Positions 12,901 through 25,108 of a DNA stretch of 64,000 bases are shown here, piece by piece. Numbering within the stretch: the first letter of the stretch is position 1; every line of letters begins with the position of its first letter. The stretch spans positions 123,932 through 187,931 of the forward strand of contig FN648492.1 in NCBI GenBank assembly GCA_000310025.1. The letters run 5' to 3'. The position numbers and the translations under genes were made by a program. The notes under the pieces were generated by a model, which was given only the letters and a program-made list of their open reading frames with translations, was not told the DNA's origin and ran no database searches. The DNA comes from Ectocarpus siliculosus. Its lineage: Eukaryota > Sar > Phaeophyceae > Ectocarpales > Ectocarpaceae.

Positions 12901-15900
12901 AAGCAGGCCAGGAACAACGCGAAATCCTACCTCCTCGCCACTGTGGTCGACCTCGGCACGGCGACGGTACTCGCGGTGAGTCTTGACAGCAGTCGTCCAG
13001 TATTCTAAACGGTGGCCGGCCTGTGTTTGTTGTGGAATGCATACGCCAATGAGGCCAGCCGGGCCTTTACCTTAGGTGGCATCAGAAGGTGTTACACCCA
13101 CGAAGATACCCTACCCCTACGACGCACAGGAACCACCCGTGTGATATTGCTTTTACACCCGGGAACAAGCACCGATTTACCACACGGTCACAGAACATGC
13201 CACACTGCCTATGTTGAGCCGCACATATGTATCCACGGAGCCCCCATCTCACCGGTGTGGTAGGCCGTGATCGTGCACAACGCGCACGCAACCCTGTGCT
13301 AGAGCTACTGCTGTGACGGACCAACACAGCGGAGACGATCGAAGAACACAACACTGCTGAAAGCGTCTTGGCTCCGACTGCAGTGAGCCAGACTCCAGCG
13401 GTGGCGCCATGCCCAAATACGTCATTTTTTTCTGTGCCTCCTGACACTCCCGCAGCACCCGCTGTGCCTGCCACCGCCCGTGTTGCTGAGGCCCACACGA
13501 GATACGTGTAACGTTACCACACCCCCATGATTGTACCAGACCACCTCTTGATCACCCCCCCCCCGCAGGTTGGGTCATGTGGGCGCACTCAATCTTGCTG
13601 GTGACATTATCAAACCCTTTCTTTATCACACACCCTTACTACCACTACCACACCCCCTGCGGGGTCAAGTCCTTTGAGTGCGGTTTATCAAGGGGGTCAC
13701 ACAAGACACCACACCCCTTACAGAGCACTACACCCGTGTGCTGTTTGCATCATGTCGTCCAGCTTGAAAATCGTTTCCTTTTCTTCTCTTGTGTCGTAGA
13801 CGACGTGTCTTTGCACATGAGTTGATCCAGGAGGTAGTGTTCGCACTTCGGCAGGGCAACACATGTCGTGTGAGGCGAGGCCTGTCCATGTCCACTCGCT
13901 GCACCTCTTGTGGGGGAGAGTATGCCCCGGCGAGCGTGCGCACATGCTTGATGAACGCCTTTGCTGTCGTCTTTCCGTCCCCGCTCCGCGCCCCAATCAC
14001 TTCCAACCGTTGCTGATGCTTGTTCACTCATCCTCTTTCGTTTTTTTCCCCCTGTCCGTGCGTCGATGTCGCTTTCGATCTTTCCTGGAAGGACGACGGC
14101 ACATCGGAGCTGCCCATGACCGGCGCGCGCGAGTACACCGACCCGCAAGTGGTAAGTGAGGGTGTCTGTGTGCTGTCTTCCTTCGCCCAACTGGGCAGTA
14201 GGTCCACAAACGCCCCGTTGGCAGAGTTCCCGTAGAAGCGCATCTTGGTTGGGGCTTTGGGGGGACCTCGTTGTTCTCGAGCGGCGGAAGAACCAAGACC
14301 ATANNNNNNNNNNNNNNNNNNNNNNNNNNNNNNNNNNNNNNNNNNNNNNNNNNNNNNNNNNNNNNNNNNNNNNNNNNNNNNNNNNNNNNNNNNNNNNNNN
14401 NNNCGTTGTTTTGGAGCGGGGGAAGAACCAAAACCATAATTTGTTTTGCGCTAGTTCCTCGAGCGGGGAAATCGATTACCCCTTCCCCAAAAAAAAATGA
14501 GGGTGTGCCCCGATCCGCAAGAGGTCGAGCGGATATTTTTCTTGGTCCAATGGGCTCAACTCGTGGGAGGATTACAACAACAGCAGCGCTGTTTAATGCG
14601 AGACAAGAACACTGCCAACATAACAACAATAGCAGAAATGCCCGTAAGCAATGCTTCATCCCTTAGTTGGGCTGCCGCATACAACTTGTTGGACCTCACT
14701 TGCCTGGGTCGGTAAGGAAATAAGCCAAGAGAAGGCGGATGGGAGGGGGGGGGGGGGGGTACTGGTGTTTGTCATGCCTGCAACGTTTAGACCATTCACC
14801 ACGCGTCCGCGAGAGGGCGGAGCAATATTGTTCCCACAGGACCGATCACCGATGGCCAATCGTTCCTTTCTATATTGCCAAAGGTGGCCCAAAAATGTCA
14901 TCCCTAGCCCATCTACCCTATCCTATCAGTTTTCACTTCCCGCCTTTTTACCCCACTTCGTACGTGTGCTCCAGTTAGCTACCCTATTCTCCAACCTATT
15001 CCAAGCTATTCCAATCGGAGGGGAGGTGGGGTCTATTCATAGCCGTGCCCGTGCATGCCGTAGTCGTTAGGCCATTGGCCTCGCTTCCCTACATCGCCGG
15101 GACGAAGCACGCCGGGATCTCACTGGACCAGGCTCTGACAGCACATCACCAAGCGCGAAGCACCGTGAGGTATTCGACGAGTCGCATGGAGAGGGTGCGC
15201 TGCACCCTGACACCGCTTTTTATGGCTCCGCAATGTTGCAAGAAAAGCTGCAAACGTTTTCTGCAACTTTTTGTGCACGCTCATTATGGGACAAGGAAAG
15301 TTTAGGGACTGGCGGAATGCGGAGGCGTGTTTTTTTTTTTTTTTTGCAACGGCGAGAACAAGGCACGCGCTTTTCATATCGCAGCGCGAAAGAACCGGTC
15401 AGAGCGTGCGGGAGAGGGTGGTTGCAACCTTTTTTCTCCATACTCACGATACCCCAAGGCATCGAACCTGGTACCAGAAAGATGCTGTGTAGAGCTAGCT
15501 CCCTCGGGGTGGCATTGCTGTTGCTGTGGCCTCCTCCTTCGAAAAGTTATCGCTGGAAAACCAAACCTTGAGCACACAACGGCTGCAAACTTTAACCAAC
15601 CGCTCTCTGACGTGGGTACTTTAGGGTCGATCAATATTTTTTTCCCGATGCGCACAATACCCCACGGCACCAAACGTTGGGCATGAAAAGATGGAGCAGA
15701 GAGCTACCTCCGGCCGAGTATCCTTGCTATTGCTGTTGCTTCCTCCCTCGGAAAGTTGTCGGTGGATAACCAAACTCGTGGCGGTCGAAAACATCGAGCT
15801 TGAACTAACCGCTCGTGGCCGTTGACGGTAGTGCGTCCGCAGAAACGTTTTTTCCTGGCGCATGCGGCACCTCACGGCCCCAAACCTTGGCATTGCCCAA

Positions 15901-18900
15901 CAGCCCATGGCATCACCTCCTTTCAGATACCATTCATGAGGCATCTCGTTTGGTATTCGTCGACATATCGGTGATCACAGCGTTCCCACAATCGATGCTG
16001 GAGAGGGTTTACGTGTGCAGTAGGGGTAGCAGCCTGACGTGGATTGGCGGAAGTCTCGCCGCACAACTTTTGTTCGGCACTTCGTCGCGAAAGAAGCTGT
16101 AGAACTTTTCTCCAGATCGCAGCTTTTTGCTCCCATATTGAGCGTACTCGAGAAACGTTGCAAAAATGTTTGGGAACTCCGACGTATTTGGCAACTTGGT
16201 GCTCCCTATAGGAAGCGGTGTTTGGGTGTTGAACGTCTCTTCCTTGCATACGGCTGACAGCTGCGAATAGTTTATTCTATTTTCTCGTGCTTTCACTTCC
16301 AGATACAGTTGTTAACATAGTGTACTGCCTCCCGGGGTGCTTGCGCCAATTTAACACAACGTGGTGCGATGATCAACCCTTTGCGCGGAGTGGGGGTTCT
16401 CGGCCCCGCACAACATTATCTACTCGACCACCATTGTGGTTACCGCAAAAAGGAAACCAAAGGCATATTCTACAAAAAGCCGTACCCTGGTTGTAAAGCT
16501 CACGAAGCGATGGGCGTGCTTTACAACGTTGTTGCCACGCGGCGACAAATCCCAACCCCGATGGGGGGAGGGGGTGCACTCATCGTCGTGCATACCGTAG
16601 TCGATAGACCATTGACCTCGCACCCCTACAAAGCCGGGACGGAGCACGCCGGGTTCTCGCCGGACCAGGCTCTCACATCACCGAGCGTAAAGCGCCGTGA
16701 GTCATTCGGCGAGTCGCATGAAGGGTGCGCTGCATCCTGCTAAGGGTGTTCGGCATCTTGTGCTTACTTCCTTGCGTGCGGATGACAGCTGCGTGTGCTT
16801 GTGTAACTGCCTCGAGGGTGCTTGACCGATTTTAACACAACGTGGTGCGATTATCCCCCTTGCGCGGAGTGAGGGTTCTCGACCCCGCACAACATGATCT
16901 ACTCGACCACCATTCATGGTTACCGCAAAAAAAAAAGAAGGTAAAAAAACACTCGGTAACCTGGTTGCCGAGTTCACGAAGTGATCGGCTTGTTTTACAA
17001 CATCGCTGCCAAGCGACGAAAACCCAACCCCGTGGCAAACACCTGAGGGGACGGCTTTTTTTACAGCGTCGTTGCCAAGCGATGAAAACCCAAACCCAAG
17101 CTGGGGGGGACCAAGGGGTGGGGGTGTTTTTTTTTCGCAGCCTCTAATCCTCCCAAGGAAGAGGTGGTTACAAATTGGAATCTCAAACCCGGCTGACTCC
17201 AAACTTTCTGCGTTGTCGGTGAACGGATTCGTGAGGGTAAGGGCTCGAAAACAGAATGCGGTGATTTCCGCACAGGTATTTTGACCCTTGTTCTTGGTGC
17301 TCTTCTGCCTGCCTGTAGAAGTCTCCACGGTTCAAGAGGGTGCCCGTACAAATTCATCCCGCACACCTAGGTACCAGGCCGAAGTTTTTGTCGGCTTTTT
17401 GATTCTCATGGGGCTTGGAGCACTTAACGCAAGCTGCATGTGCGGGACACATGATGTTCTACTGGTGACGATGTTGTACGCATACTTTGAGTGCTCTCGA
17501 TGTGTTACTCTGTACACCGGTTTTGTGTCATCATGGGTCCGGGGTTCGCAGGAGAGGATATTAGCTCGCGCAATGGGGTGTACCCAAAATAAAAATGGGT
17601 TCCCCACCGCGGGCCCCCTTTGTTTTTATAGGAATTAGAGTACCGATACCCCCCCCTCCGAAAACCTCCCAAATACAAAAATGGGTACGTATGCATAGGT
17701 GTCGGATAATTTCTTTTCGGGCGCCCTTGCACGGTTCGAATGTTGCGCTTTTTCGCTCTGCCCGTACGGCTGGCTGTCCCACCTCTATGTTCGCTTGGCA
17801 TGTCGTCCAATGATTTCCTGTGCTCTCTTGAGCACGCATGCACGTGGTCTGAGGACGTTCCTTGTGATAGCTTTTTTTTTCGGTATCCGATGGGGAGGGG
17901 AGGGTACGGGGGTTTTGATGTTGTTGACCATTTAATTTTGGCGGTGCTAGCTCAACACGTGATTGATGATGGGGTTGACGTTGTATCACAGAACATTTCA
18001 CATTTCAGCGCTGCAGAACAGTATGTGGCTACCTGGATCAAGCAGCGGGGTGACTCCAGCGTCACCCGTCCGCGATTCGCTTCTAATATGTTTGTGTTCT
18101 TGTTGTCCGCTGTGGATTTTTTCTCACCCCTCCTCTCCTCCTGAAACCTAGCCACAATCGACGAGCTTTCGTAGGCACATCCTCCTCGCCCAAAATAGTG
18201 TGACTCATGGATATGTACACACGAACAGAGAAAAGACAGCACTCCCGCTGTTCACGATTCTACGAAAATTCCTCGCTTTAAGCAAGTCCTCGAGGATGAC
18301 AAGGTGGTGGTGACACGCCACCGCACAGAACCGCTCCTATTTTCCGTTGCCGCAACTCACCGATTCTGCTCTTGCAAGCCCTTGTGTTTTTTCGCGTTTT
18401 TCGCCTCGCTATTGTAGAGAAACGCCTCGACCTCCCCACCCCGCTCCCGCTCCGGCATCCTCATGGCGGTGTGTAGGGTGCAGGATGAAGGGTACACATT
18501 CAACCTTTTTGATGCTTCCAGTTTGGGGGTACCAGACTTGACGAAAATGTGGTCGTTGAGCGGACGGCGGGGCGCGTGCTGGTATCTGACTACAAGAGGG
18601 TACAAGAATTATAGTATTTTACATACAATTTTTTTTTTTTAACACAAGGGACGGCGATGTTTTTTTTGCTGTGCACGGCAATCGTGAAACCTACCAGTCA
18701 TCCCAACCAAAACGTACGTTGCGTAATTTGTCCTCCCGGTTGTTTTCATCTGCGAATCCCCCCCCCCCCCCCATTCAACGCGTGCGGCAGACCTTCGAGA
18801 GACTGGCCGTGCAGAACAAAATTCCGTCTCCCGGCAGTGGAAGGATCAAACCCTTCCACAATGACATGTTTGCGGTGGGAATCATTGCCACCAAGCTCTA

Positions 18901-21900
18901 CGATGGTCTCGGGTACTTCGCCATGGGCGACGGCCTCGGACAAACTGCCCCCGGCCCCAAACCAGGGTCAGGTGAGAGCGAGAACTCAGCCGTCCACCTT
19001 GACCTTCTTTCTTGGCGAGGTATTTGTTTACGGTCGTGAGATTGGCGGATTCTTTTTTCCCGAGCTGGTGGTGGGACAATTCTTCGCGTTGGGGGAAGAA
19101 AATAGCAACGACTACGGTGTGGCGTGACAGGAGATATTATTATGACCCCCAAAGTGTGTTGAGGTGGGTCATGAACATGATGTGGTGTCAGTGCTGTCTT
19201 TGCTGCCAAATCCCCTCAAAGTGAGTGTCACAAGGTGGATACAACATGACAGGGCGGGGCGTACCGTGCCATGTAACGTTGGTATGAGGGTACAGTTGGT
19301 TTGTGTGGATGCAGACATCAATAGTGTTTCAAACCGGTGCATCACCAAATGCGCCTCCGCCGTTTTTTTCTTTTTGGTGTTGCCATCACTGGCGCTGCTC
19401 ACGGTCATCGATGCTCGCAGGATCTCTCCTGTCGCAGCGCTACAGAGGTCTTTGTAGAGAGAAAACACGGAGGTCGATGGCCGAGGTTTCACTCCCACCT
19501 GCGTCAACTCCGTTCACCTCCCACGCTGTAGCTGCTTATCTGACTCTGTTCTCCCCCGCCAATTCCCAAGCGGGCTGATCCTACTGGTTCTCGACTAACT
19601 ACTTGGCCTTAGCGGCGCGTGCCTTGCGACGACCTCCTATGAAGGCAGCAGTCGCAAGACGGATGCCTCGGGAATGTCTTGCACAGGGACCCCAGAAAAA
19701 CGGATCAGGGCCTGAACCACCGCTCCTCTTGAAGACATGCAGCAGTTAAACCGTATCGTGTGCATCCTCCAGATCCGTTGTCGTGTCGCATGCATGTGCA
19801 ACGAACAAGGCCCACGCAGCACCCTTTTTTTTTTATTTATTTGCCATCCCTGCGGCGTCCGTCCTGCCTGGTTGATCTCGTGCTTGGAGCAGATCTCCTC
19901 CAAGTGCTCGTATCTGCGCTGGATGTCACGTGGAACAACCGCCCGAGCGTGACCTCTGTTCGCGACAGCCGGTTTTTCAAGGTAAGCCTTGACCAAGACA
20001 GCGCGTGTGCCGGTGTGCTTTTGTGTCCGTGGTGTGCCTGACCGTTGTTTGCTTTTTTCGGGGGGGCTCCGCCTCTCCAGGTTTGATTCAAGTCTTGCCC
20101 TCTCTGCAACATTTGTTGGCTCGGTTGTCCCGACCACCCCAGGTCGCGAGAGTGAATAGTCAGTTTTTCGAGCATCTTTTTCCCGCCAGCGTAGGCGGAA
20201 AAGTGCCCATCTGGTGTTTGTGCGCGAATGGGAGGTTGAACGCTATTCTTGTTTTGAAGGATGGTCTGGTGCCTGTTTTGGACACTAGCCAGATCAAGAT
20301 CATATTCGGAAGATATTTTTTGCCCCCCAGTGAACAATGTTGTGAATGTTCTTGTTGTCTGCGGTAGCCTAAATCGGTTCGTTTCAGCAGTGGTGTTAAC
20401 ATTTCTGTCTTTTGTAGAGTGTTAAAGGCCGGGTGTCAGTCGCTACGTGTGTGTGGCTTCGCGGCAGCACCTGTCATGCGTCAGGAATAAGGAGAGATTG
20501 GTGGCCCTGATGAGGCACCCTCTTGATCGTTCTTCTCCCCCCAGATATACTTCAAAGTGTAGTTATTGTTCGGGAGAACTACATCGTAGAAAGGCCTTGA
20601 GGGAGGGCAGGAAGTATGTCCTTCCCGAGTGAAGAAGAAAATATGACAAGAAGAACACAAGTCCCACAAGTCCCACAAAATCCCACAAGTCTCACAAGTC
20701 TCACAAGTCCCACAAGTCCCACAAGACTGCAAGTGAGTCGCTGATTTGAAGATGACAGGCATTGTGGAGAAGAACAGTTGATTGGGATTGGATTCTGCAC
20801 TTGGCCGCTGAATAGCTTTTTCTAGCAGAGAGCTCTGCTTGGTTTGGTTATTGTCTCCATCGTCCCGTTGTTGCCCGTCAAACAGAGGTGGCAACGCGAC
20901 TCGGCGTTCCTCAAGGGGGTTGGGAAACCAGCTCGAGGTGCCCAAGTGCCCGCTTCACCGGAGGCATTGCCCCCAGCAAGCTCGCCGGCGGGCGCCGGGG
21001 CCGGGGCGGGGGCGGGGGCAGCACCGGAGGCGTCGCCCCCAGCAAGCTCGCCGGCGGGGACGGGGGCGGCGGCCGGGGCGGGGTCTGGTGGAGGGAAAGT
21101 GGCGGGGGGGGGCTCTGGACTGCAAGCGGTGAAGACCGAGCTTGTCGAAGCTCCGCCGCCTGCAGCTCCCCTGGTATCGCCGAACCCGCAGCAGCAGCAG
21201 CAGCACGCCGCGGTGAGCAGCGGTGGCGGAAGCAGCATGTCCGGTTCAAGCGCGGCATCCCGTGTGGCCACCACATCCCGTGCGGCCAGCAGCAGCGATG
21301 GCGGGAGCGGCTCGCACGAAACAGCGACGCCGCCTGCACCGGTTGAGAGGAGGTATTTTGGAGCAACGGGAGGCCACTTCGGACTTAGCTCCATTTCTAG
21401 GCTAGGCCGCAGCGCTACGCACCGCACAGCGACGCTATCTCCGGCGAGGGTAGCATCGGTAGCATCGAGCTCCGGTGCCAGCAGCAGCGGTGGCGGTAGC
21501 GCCTCGACCGAGCCGTCCACTCGGGTTGCGGGAATGGCAAGCGCGGTGATGCCGCCGGCGGGATCGGGTTCGGCACCGCCGAGGTATGTCGGTGGGCCGG
21601 CTGGATTTGGCATCGACATCGGCCTCATGCAGACGGGGCCGCCGGCAAGCGCGGCAGCGGGGGCCGGGGCGGGGGCCGGGGCCGGGGCGGGGGCGGGGGC
21701 AGCACCAGAGCCGTTGCCCCCAGCGAACTCGGCGGCCGGGGCGGGGTCTGGTGGGGGGAACGTGGCGGAGGGGGCCTCAGGACTGCAAGCGGTGAAGACC
21801 GAGCTTGTCGAAGCTCCGCCGCCTGCAGCTGCCCTGGTATCGCCGAACCCGCAGCAGCAGCAGCAGCAGCGGCGGCGGCGTGAGACCCTTACACACGCCG

Positions 21901-24900
21901 CGGTGAGCAGCGGTGGCGGAAGCAGCATGTCCGGTTCAAGCGCGGCATCCCGCGCGGCCACCACATCCCGTGCGGCCAGCAGCAGCGGTGGCGGTAGCGG
22001 CTCGCACGAAACAGCGACGTTGCCTGCACCGGTTGAGAGGAGGTATTTTGGAGCAACGGGAGGCCACTTCGGACTTAGCTCCATTTCTAGGCTAGGCCGC
22101 AGCGCTAGGATCCGCACAGCGGCGCTATCTGCGGCGGGACCATCGAGCTCCGGTGCCAGCAGCAGCGGTGGCGGTAGCGCCTCGACCGAGCCGTCCACTC
22201 GGGGTGCGGGAATGGCAAGCGCGGTGATGCCGCCGGCGGGATCGGGTTCGGCACCGCCGAGGTATGTCGGTGGGCCGGCTGGATTTGGCATCGACATCGG
22301 CCTCATGCAGACGGGGCCGCCGGCAAGCGCGGCAGCGGGGGCCGGGGCGGGGGCCGGGGCCGGGGCGGGGGCCGGGGCAGCACCGGAGTCGTTGCCCCCA
22401 GCGAACTCGGCGGCCGGGGCGGGGTCTGGTGGGGGGAACGTGGCGGGGGGAGGCTCAGGGCTGCAAGCGGTGAAGACCGAGCTTGTCGAAGCTCCGCCGC
22501 CTGCAGCTGCCCTGGTATCGCCGAACCCGCAGCAGCAGCAGCAGCAGCAGCGGCGGCGTGAGACCCTTTCACACGCCGCGGTGAGCAGCGGTGGCGGTAG
22601 CAGCATGTCCGGTTCAAGCATGGCATCCCGCGCGGCCACCACATCCCGTGCGGCCAGCAGCAGCGGTGGCGGTAGCGCCTCGACCGAGCCGTCCACTCGG
22701 GGTGCGGGGATGGTAAGCGCGGTGATGCCGCCGGCGGGATCGGGTTCGGCACCCCCGAGGTATGTCGGTGGGCCGGCTGGATTTGGCATCGACATCGGCC
22801 TCATGCAGACGGGGCCGCCGGCAAGCGCAGCGCTGGCGCCGGCGCCGGGTGCGACGGGAGCGTCAAGCTCAAACCGCCAAGGCTCATCATCGGCGATGGT
22901 GTCCGCATCGTGTGCACGCCACGCATTGGGCGGCGGTTTTGGGCTCCGCGCATCGAATCAACCTGCGGCGAGGGCAGCGTCAGGATCATCGAGCTCCAGC
23001 AACTCCAGCTCAGGGGGTGGGTACGGCATCGGTGGCTCCGGCAGCGGTACCAGCAGCAGCGGTGGCGGCAGCAGCTTGTCCGGAGCAAGAGCGGCGTCCC
23101 TTCCGGGCGGCAGCAGCGGGGGTGGCGGTAGCGCCTCGTACGAGCCGTATTTTGGGGATGCAGGAATGCCACCCGGCATGATGTCGATGGGAGCGCCGGC
23201 GAGGTCGGATTCGGCGTCGGCGGGGCGGTCGTTCGCATCACCGATCGTGCCGTCTGCATCTGGCGGCGACGGCCTCCGCCACGGCGCGTTTATGGGGGTG
23301 CCAGTGGCGAGGGAAGCGTTGGGAGGGTCGAGCTCCGGCAGCTACAGCTCCGGGAGCGGGTATGGCATCGGCGGCTCCGGTAGCGGTAGCGGTGCCAGCA
23401 TCATGGGGTGGGGTGGGTATGGCATGGGCGGCGGTTCCAGCAGCGGTGGCGGCAGCAGCTTGTCCGGAGCAAGGGCGGCGTCCCGTGCGGGCAGCAGCAG
23501 CGGTGGCGGTAGCGCCTCGACCGAGCCGTCCACTCGGGGTGCGGGGGCGGCAAGCGCGGTGAAGCCGCCGGCGGGATCGGGTTCGGGTTCGGCACCGCCG
23601 AGGTATGCTGCATATGGCAGCGACATCGGCCTCATGCAGACGGGGCCGCCGGCAAGCGCAGCGCCGGCGCCGGCGCCGGCGCCGGGTGCGACGGGAGCGT
23701 CAAGCTCAAACCGCCAAGGCTCATCATCGGCGATGGTGTCCGCATCGTGTGCACCGAGGGGGCCGTCTGCATCTGGCAGCAGGCACGATATCAACGAAGC
23801 GATCTTGGGGCGCAAGGGAGCGACGAGGGCCGGGACGGGAGCCTCAAGCTCAAGCCGCAGCTCCGGGGGTGTACACCGCCTCGGCGGCTTTGGTGGCGGT
23901 GCCAGCGGAAGCGGTTCACGAGCGTGCCTCGGGGCACAGTCGCTAGGCTCTGGGGGTTCCGCAGGTGGAGGGGTGTGCGACCTGGGAGCAAGAGGTGCGG
24001 GGAGCGACGCCGGCGTAGTGGGGGCCGGAGGAGGAGGAGGAGGGGCGGGGCAGGGTCAGGGTCAGGGTCAGGGTCAGGAGGGAGGCGGAGGATCAGGGTC
24101 AGGGAGGTCCAGGACCAAGCGGCGCAGGGAGGAGCTCTCCACGGAGTCCCGCGAGCCGCGCGAGGACGGCCTTCGGCGCAGCGCGCGCAATGTGAAGGAT
24201 GTGCAGGTGCGGAGGAGCTCGCGCATCAAGGAGAGGGACGAGAAGGCCGCCGCGTTGAGGACGACGAGCGGCATGGGGCAGGCGGCGGCCGGAGGGAGGA
24301 GGCGATCGGCAGCGCCGGTAGCGGCACCAGAGTCGTCCGGCAAGGAGACCAAGAGGGCCCGCCGCGGCGGAGGAGTGGAGAGCGGAGGGAGGAAGCGATC
24401 GGCAGCGGCGGTAGCGGCACCAGAGTCGTCCGGCAAGGAGACCAAGAGGGCCCGCCGCGGCGGAGGGGTGGAGAGCGGAGGGAGGAAGCGATCGGCAGCG
24501 GCGGTAGCGGCACCAGAGTCGTCCGGCAAGGAGATCAAGAGGGCCCGCCGCGGCGGAGGGGTGGAGAGGAAGGTCGCTTCGGGACGAGGGGCGGGAGCGC
24601 CTGCCGCGGTGGCGGCGGTGGCGGCGGCGGCGGGGAGCAAGGTGAAGGCGGAGACGAAGCGCGCCGGAGGCGGGAACGACGAGGCGGGAACGGACCAGGT
24701 AATGTAGGCGGCGCCACGAGGGTAGAAGTGACAGTGCAACGGACGAACCAAACGCGGCATCTCTGTTGCAATCTAACTCGGTACCGTTCGTAGCATGCTG
24801 TACACGATTTTGTCCTTGAGTTAAATAGAACACGACCAGGAACAAACTTTTTTGCATTTTACGCATAGCGTTTGCAGAACAATGTGGTCTCACGGACTGA

Positions 24901-25108
24901 TCAGCTTTCCCCCCTCAACTTCCTCAACCGTACTTCGTTTGTGGCTTTGTTTGTTCCGCCTGACTGATTTGAACCCCAGGGCGGCGGGGCGGCGGGGGGG
25001 TCGGGACGCCCGGGCACCGGCGGTGGCGGAAAGGCGGGAGGAGGCGCCTCGGCCGCGGGCGGGGACAACGGGGCCCAGGGCAGCACCGCCGCTGCCGCCC
25101 CCAGGTAG
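6993..25108 (+). CDS. Divergent protein kinase fused to a giant Gly/Ser/Ala repeat tail
   Basis: Exons: 6993-7175, 11095-11294, 11477-11576, 12820-12975, 14092-14151, 18791-18971, 19893-19981, 20886-24698 and 24980-25108 (TAG). Phases match at every junction, giving 1,636 residues. Kinase landmarks: AGGSFARI (44-51, Gly-rich loop), K66 in MCVKV, E90 in helix C, LEYCG hinge (123-127), GHNDVNPPNVML (175-186; D178, N183), VVDLG (D205, DFG-like), TDPQV (229-233, APE-like), PFHNDMFAVG (helix F) and NNRPSVTSVRDSRFF at the end. Catalytic residues are kept, but HRD is HND and DFG is DLG, and the C lobe is short. The tail (324-1636) is Gly/Ser/Ala/Pro-rich with 226-residue repeats, VKTE motifs, poly-Gln and a Lys/Arg-rich end (KRRREE, KRARRGGG) suggesting nuclear location. 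ATG at 6993 is in good context (caagATGG). Kinase family is not recognised. That kinase and tail belong to one transcript is inferred from phase. Confidence 0.78.
9690..9925. repeat. ACCGC-rich degenerate tandem repeat
   Basis: Runs of accgcaccgcaccg alternate with spacers like gtcaaatttcgagatgaaaa, giving an irregular repeat of about 60 bp with four or five copies. It lies in intron 1. Translations here are repetitive artefacts. Confidence 0.85.
10053..10732 (+). pseudogene. Unrecognised hydrophilic ORF broken by one frameshift
   Basis: The frame from ATG 10053 (MRTRDVFKRHGLLID) is acidic and Lys/Arg-rich up to about 10320. A natural-looking continuation (SSNEDQNGGSDNKEDNGEST, then GRRVQFSSIATVSVFDPKD) runs in the -1 frame to the TAG at 10732, ending near YTVTTRYGRPTTRLSK. 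Joining the two needs a frameshift or a very short intron near 10310-10325. The RVQF element resembles a PP1-docking RVxF motif, but that may be chance. It could be a transposon gag-like remnant or a nested gene. Function unknown. Confidence 0.3.
14152..18790 (+). other. Intron 5 of the kinase-like gene (4.6 kb with gap)
   Basis: It begins GTAAGT and ends after a poly-C tract with GGCAG, joining phase 0 to phase 0. It holds two degenerate repeat pairs: about 15045-15210 with 16590-16741 (shared gacgSagcacgccggg and ctggaccaggctct-like blocks), and 16378-16450 with 16857-16930 (shared gcacaacat-atctactcgaccaccat). No coding segment was identified. Confidence 0.6.
14266..14441. repeat. 100-N gap inside a local repeat (intron 5)
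   Basis: Ns occupy 14304-14403. The left flank (cgttgttctcgagcggcggaa) and right flank (cgttgttttggagcggggga) are near-copies followed by gaaccaaRaccata. The gap therefore probably lies in a collapsed tandem repeat rather than random sequence. Confidence 0.8.
20940..22850 (+). repeat. In-frame 678/498-bp tandem repeats in the kinase tail exon
   Basis: The marker atgtcggtgggccggctgg recurs at 21586, 22264 and 22762. Spacings are 678 bp (226 codons) and 498 bp (166 codons). The shorter copy lacks exactly 180 bp (60 codons), so the frame is kept. Each unit holds a Gly/Ala run, GLQAVKTELVEAPPPAA, a poly-Gln tract of 5-7, SSGGGSSMSGSS and GPAGFGIDIGLMQTGPPA. Copies are nearly identical, which suggests recent expansion. 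Confidence 0.92.
24310..24575 (+). repeat. 93-bp in-frame tandem repeat encoding a basic 31-residue unit
   Basis: Three copies encode APESSGKETKRARRGGGVE followed by SGGRKRSAAAV. Each carries KRARR, a monopartite nuclear-localisation-like cluster. The third copy changes KET to KEI. It lies near the end of the large tail exon. Confidence 0.9.

Noticed and set aside
20844-20885. ATG at 20844 as the start of a separate repeat-protein gene
   Set aside because: The stretch before 20886 is pyrimidine-rich and ends AACAG, a good acceptor in the phase needed by the preceding kinase exon. A separate gene remains possible but is less economical.
20822-22804. 660-codon minus-strand ORF
   Set aside because: It is the antisense of the Gly/Ser/Ala tail repeats; GC-rich codons with a three-base period leave the opposite strand open. 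The + strand has matching splice phases and motifs.
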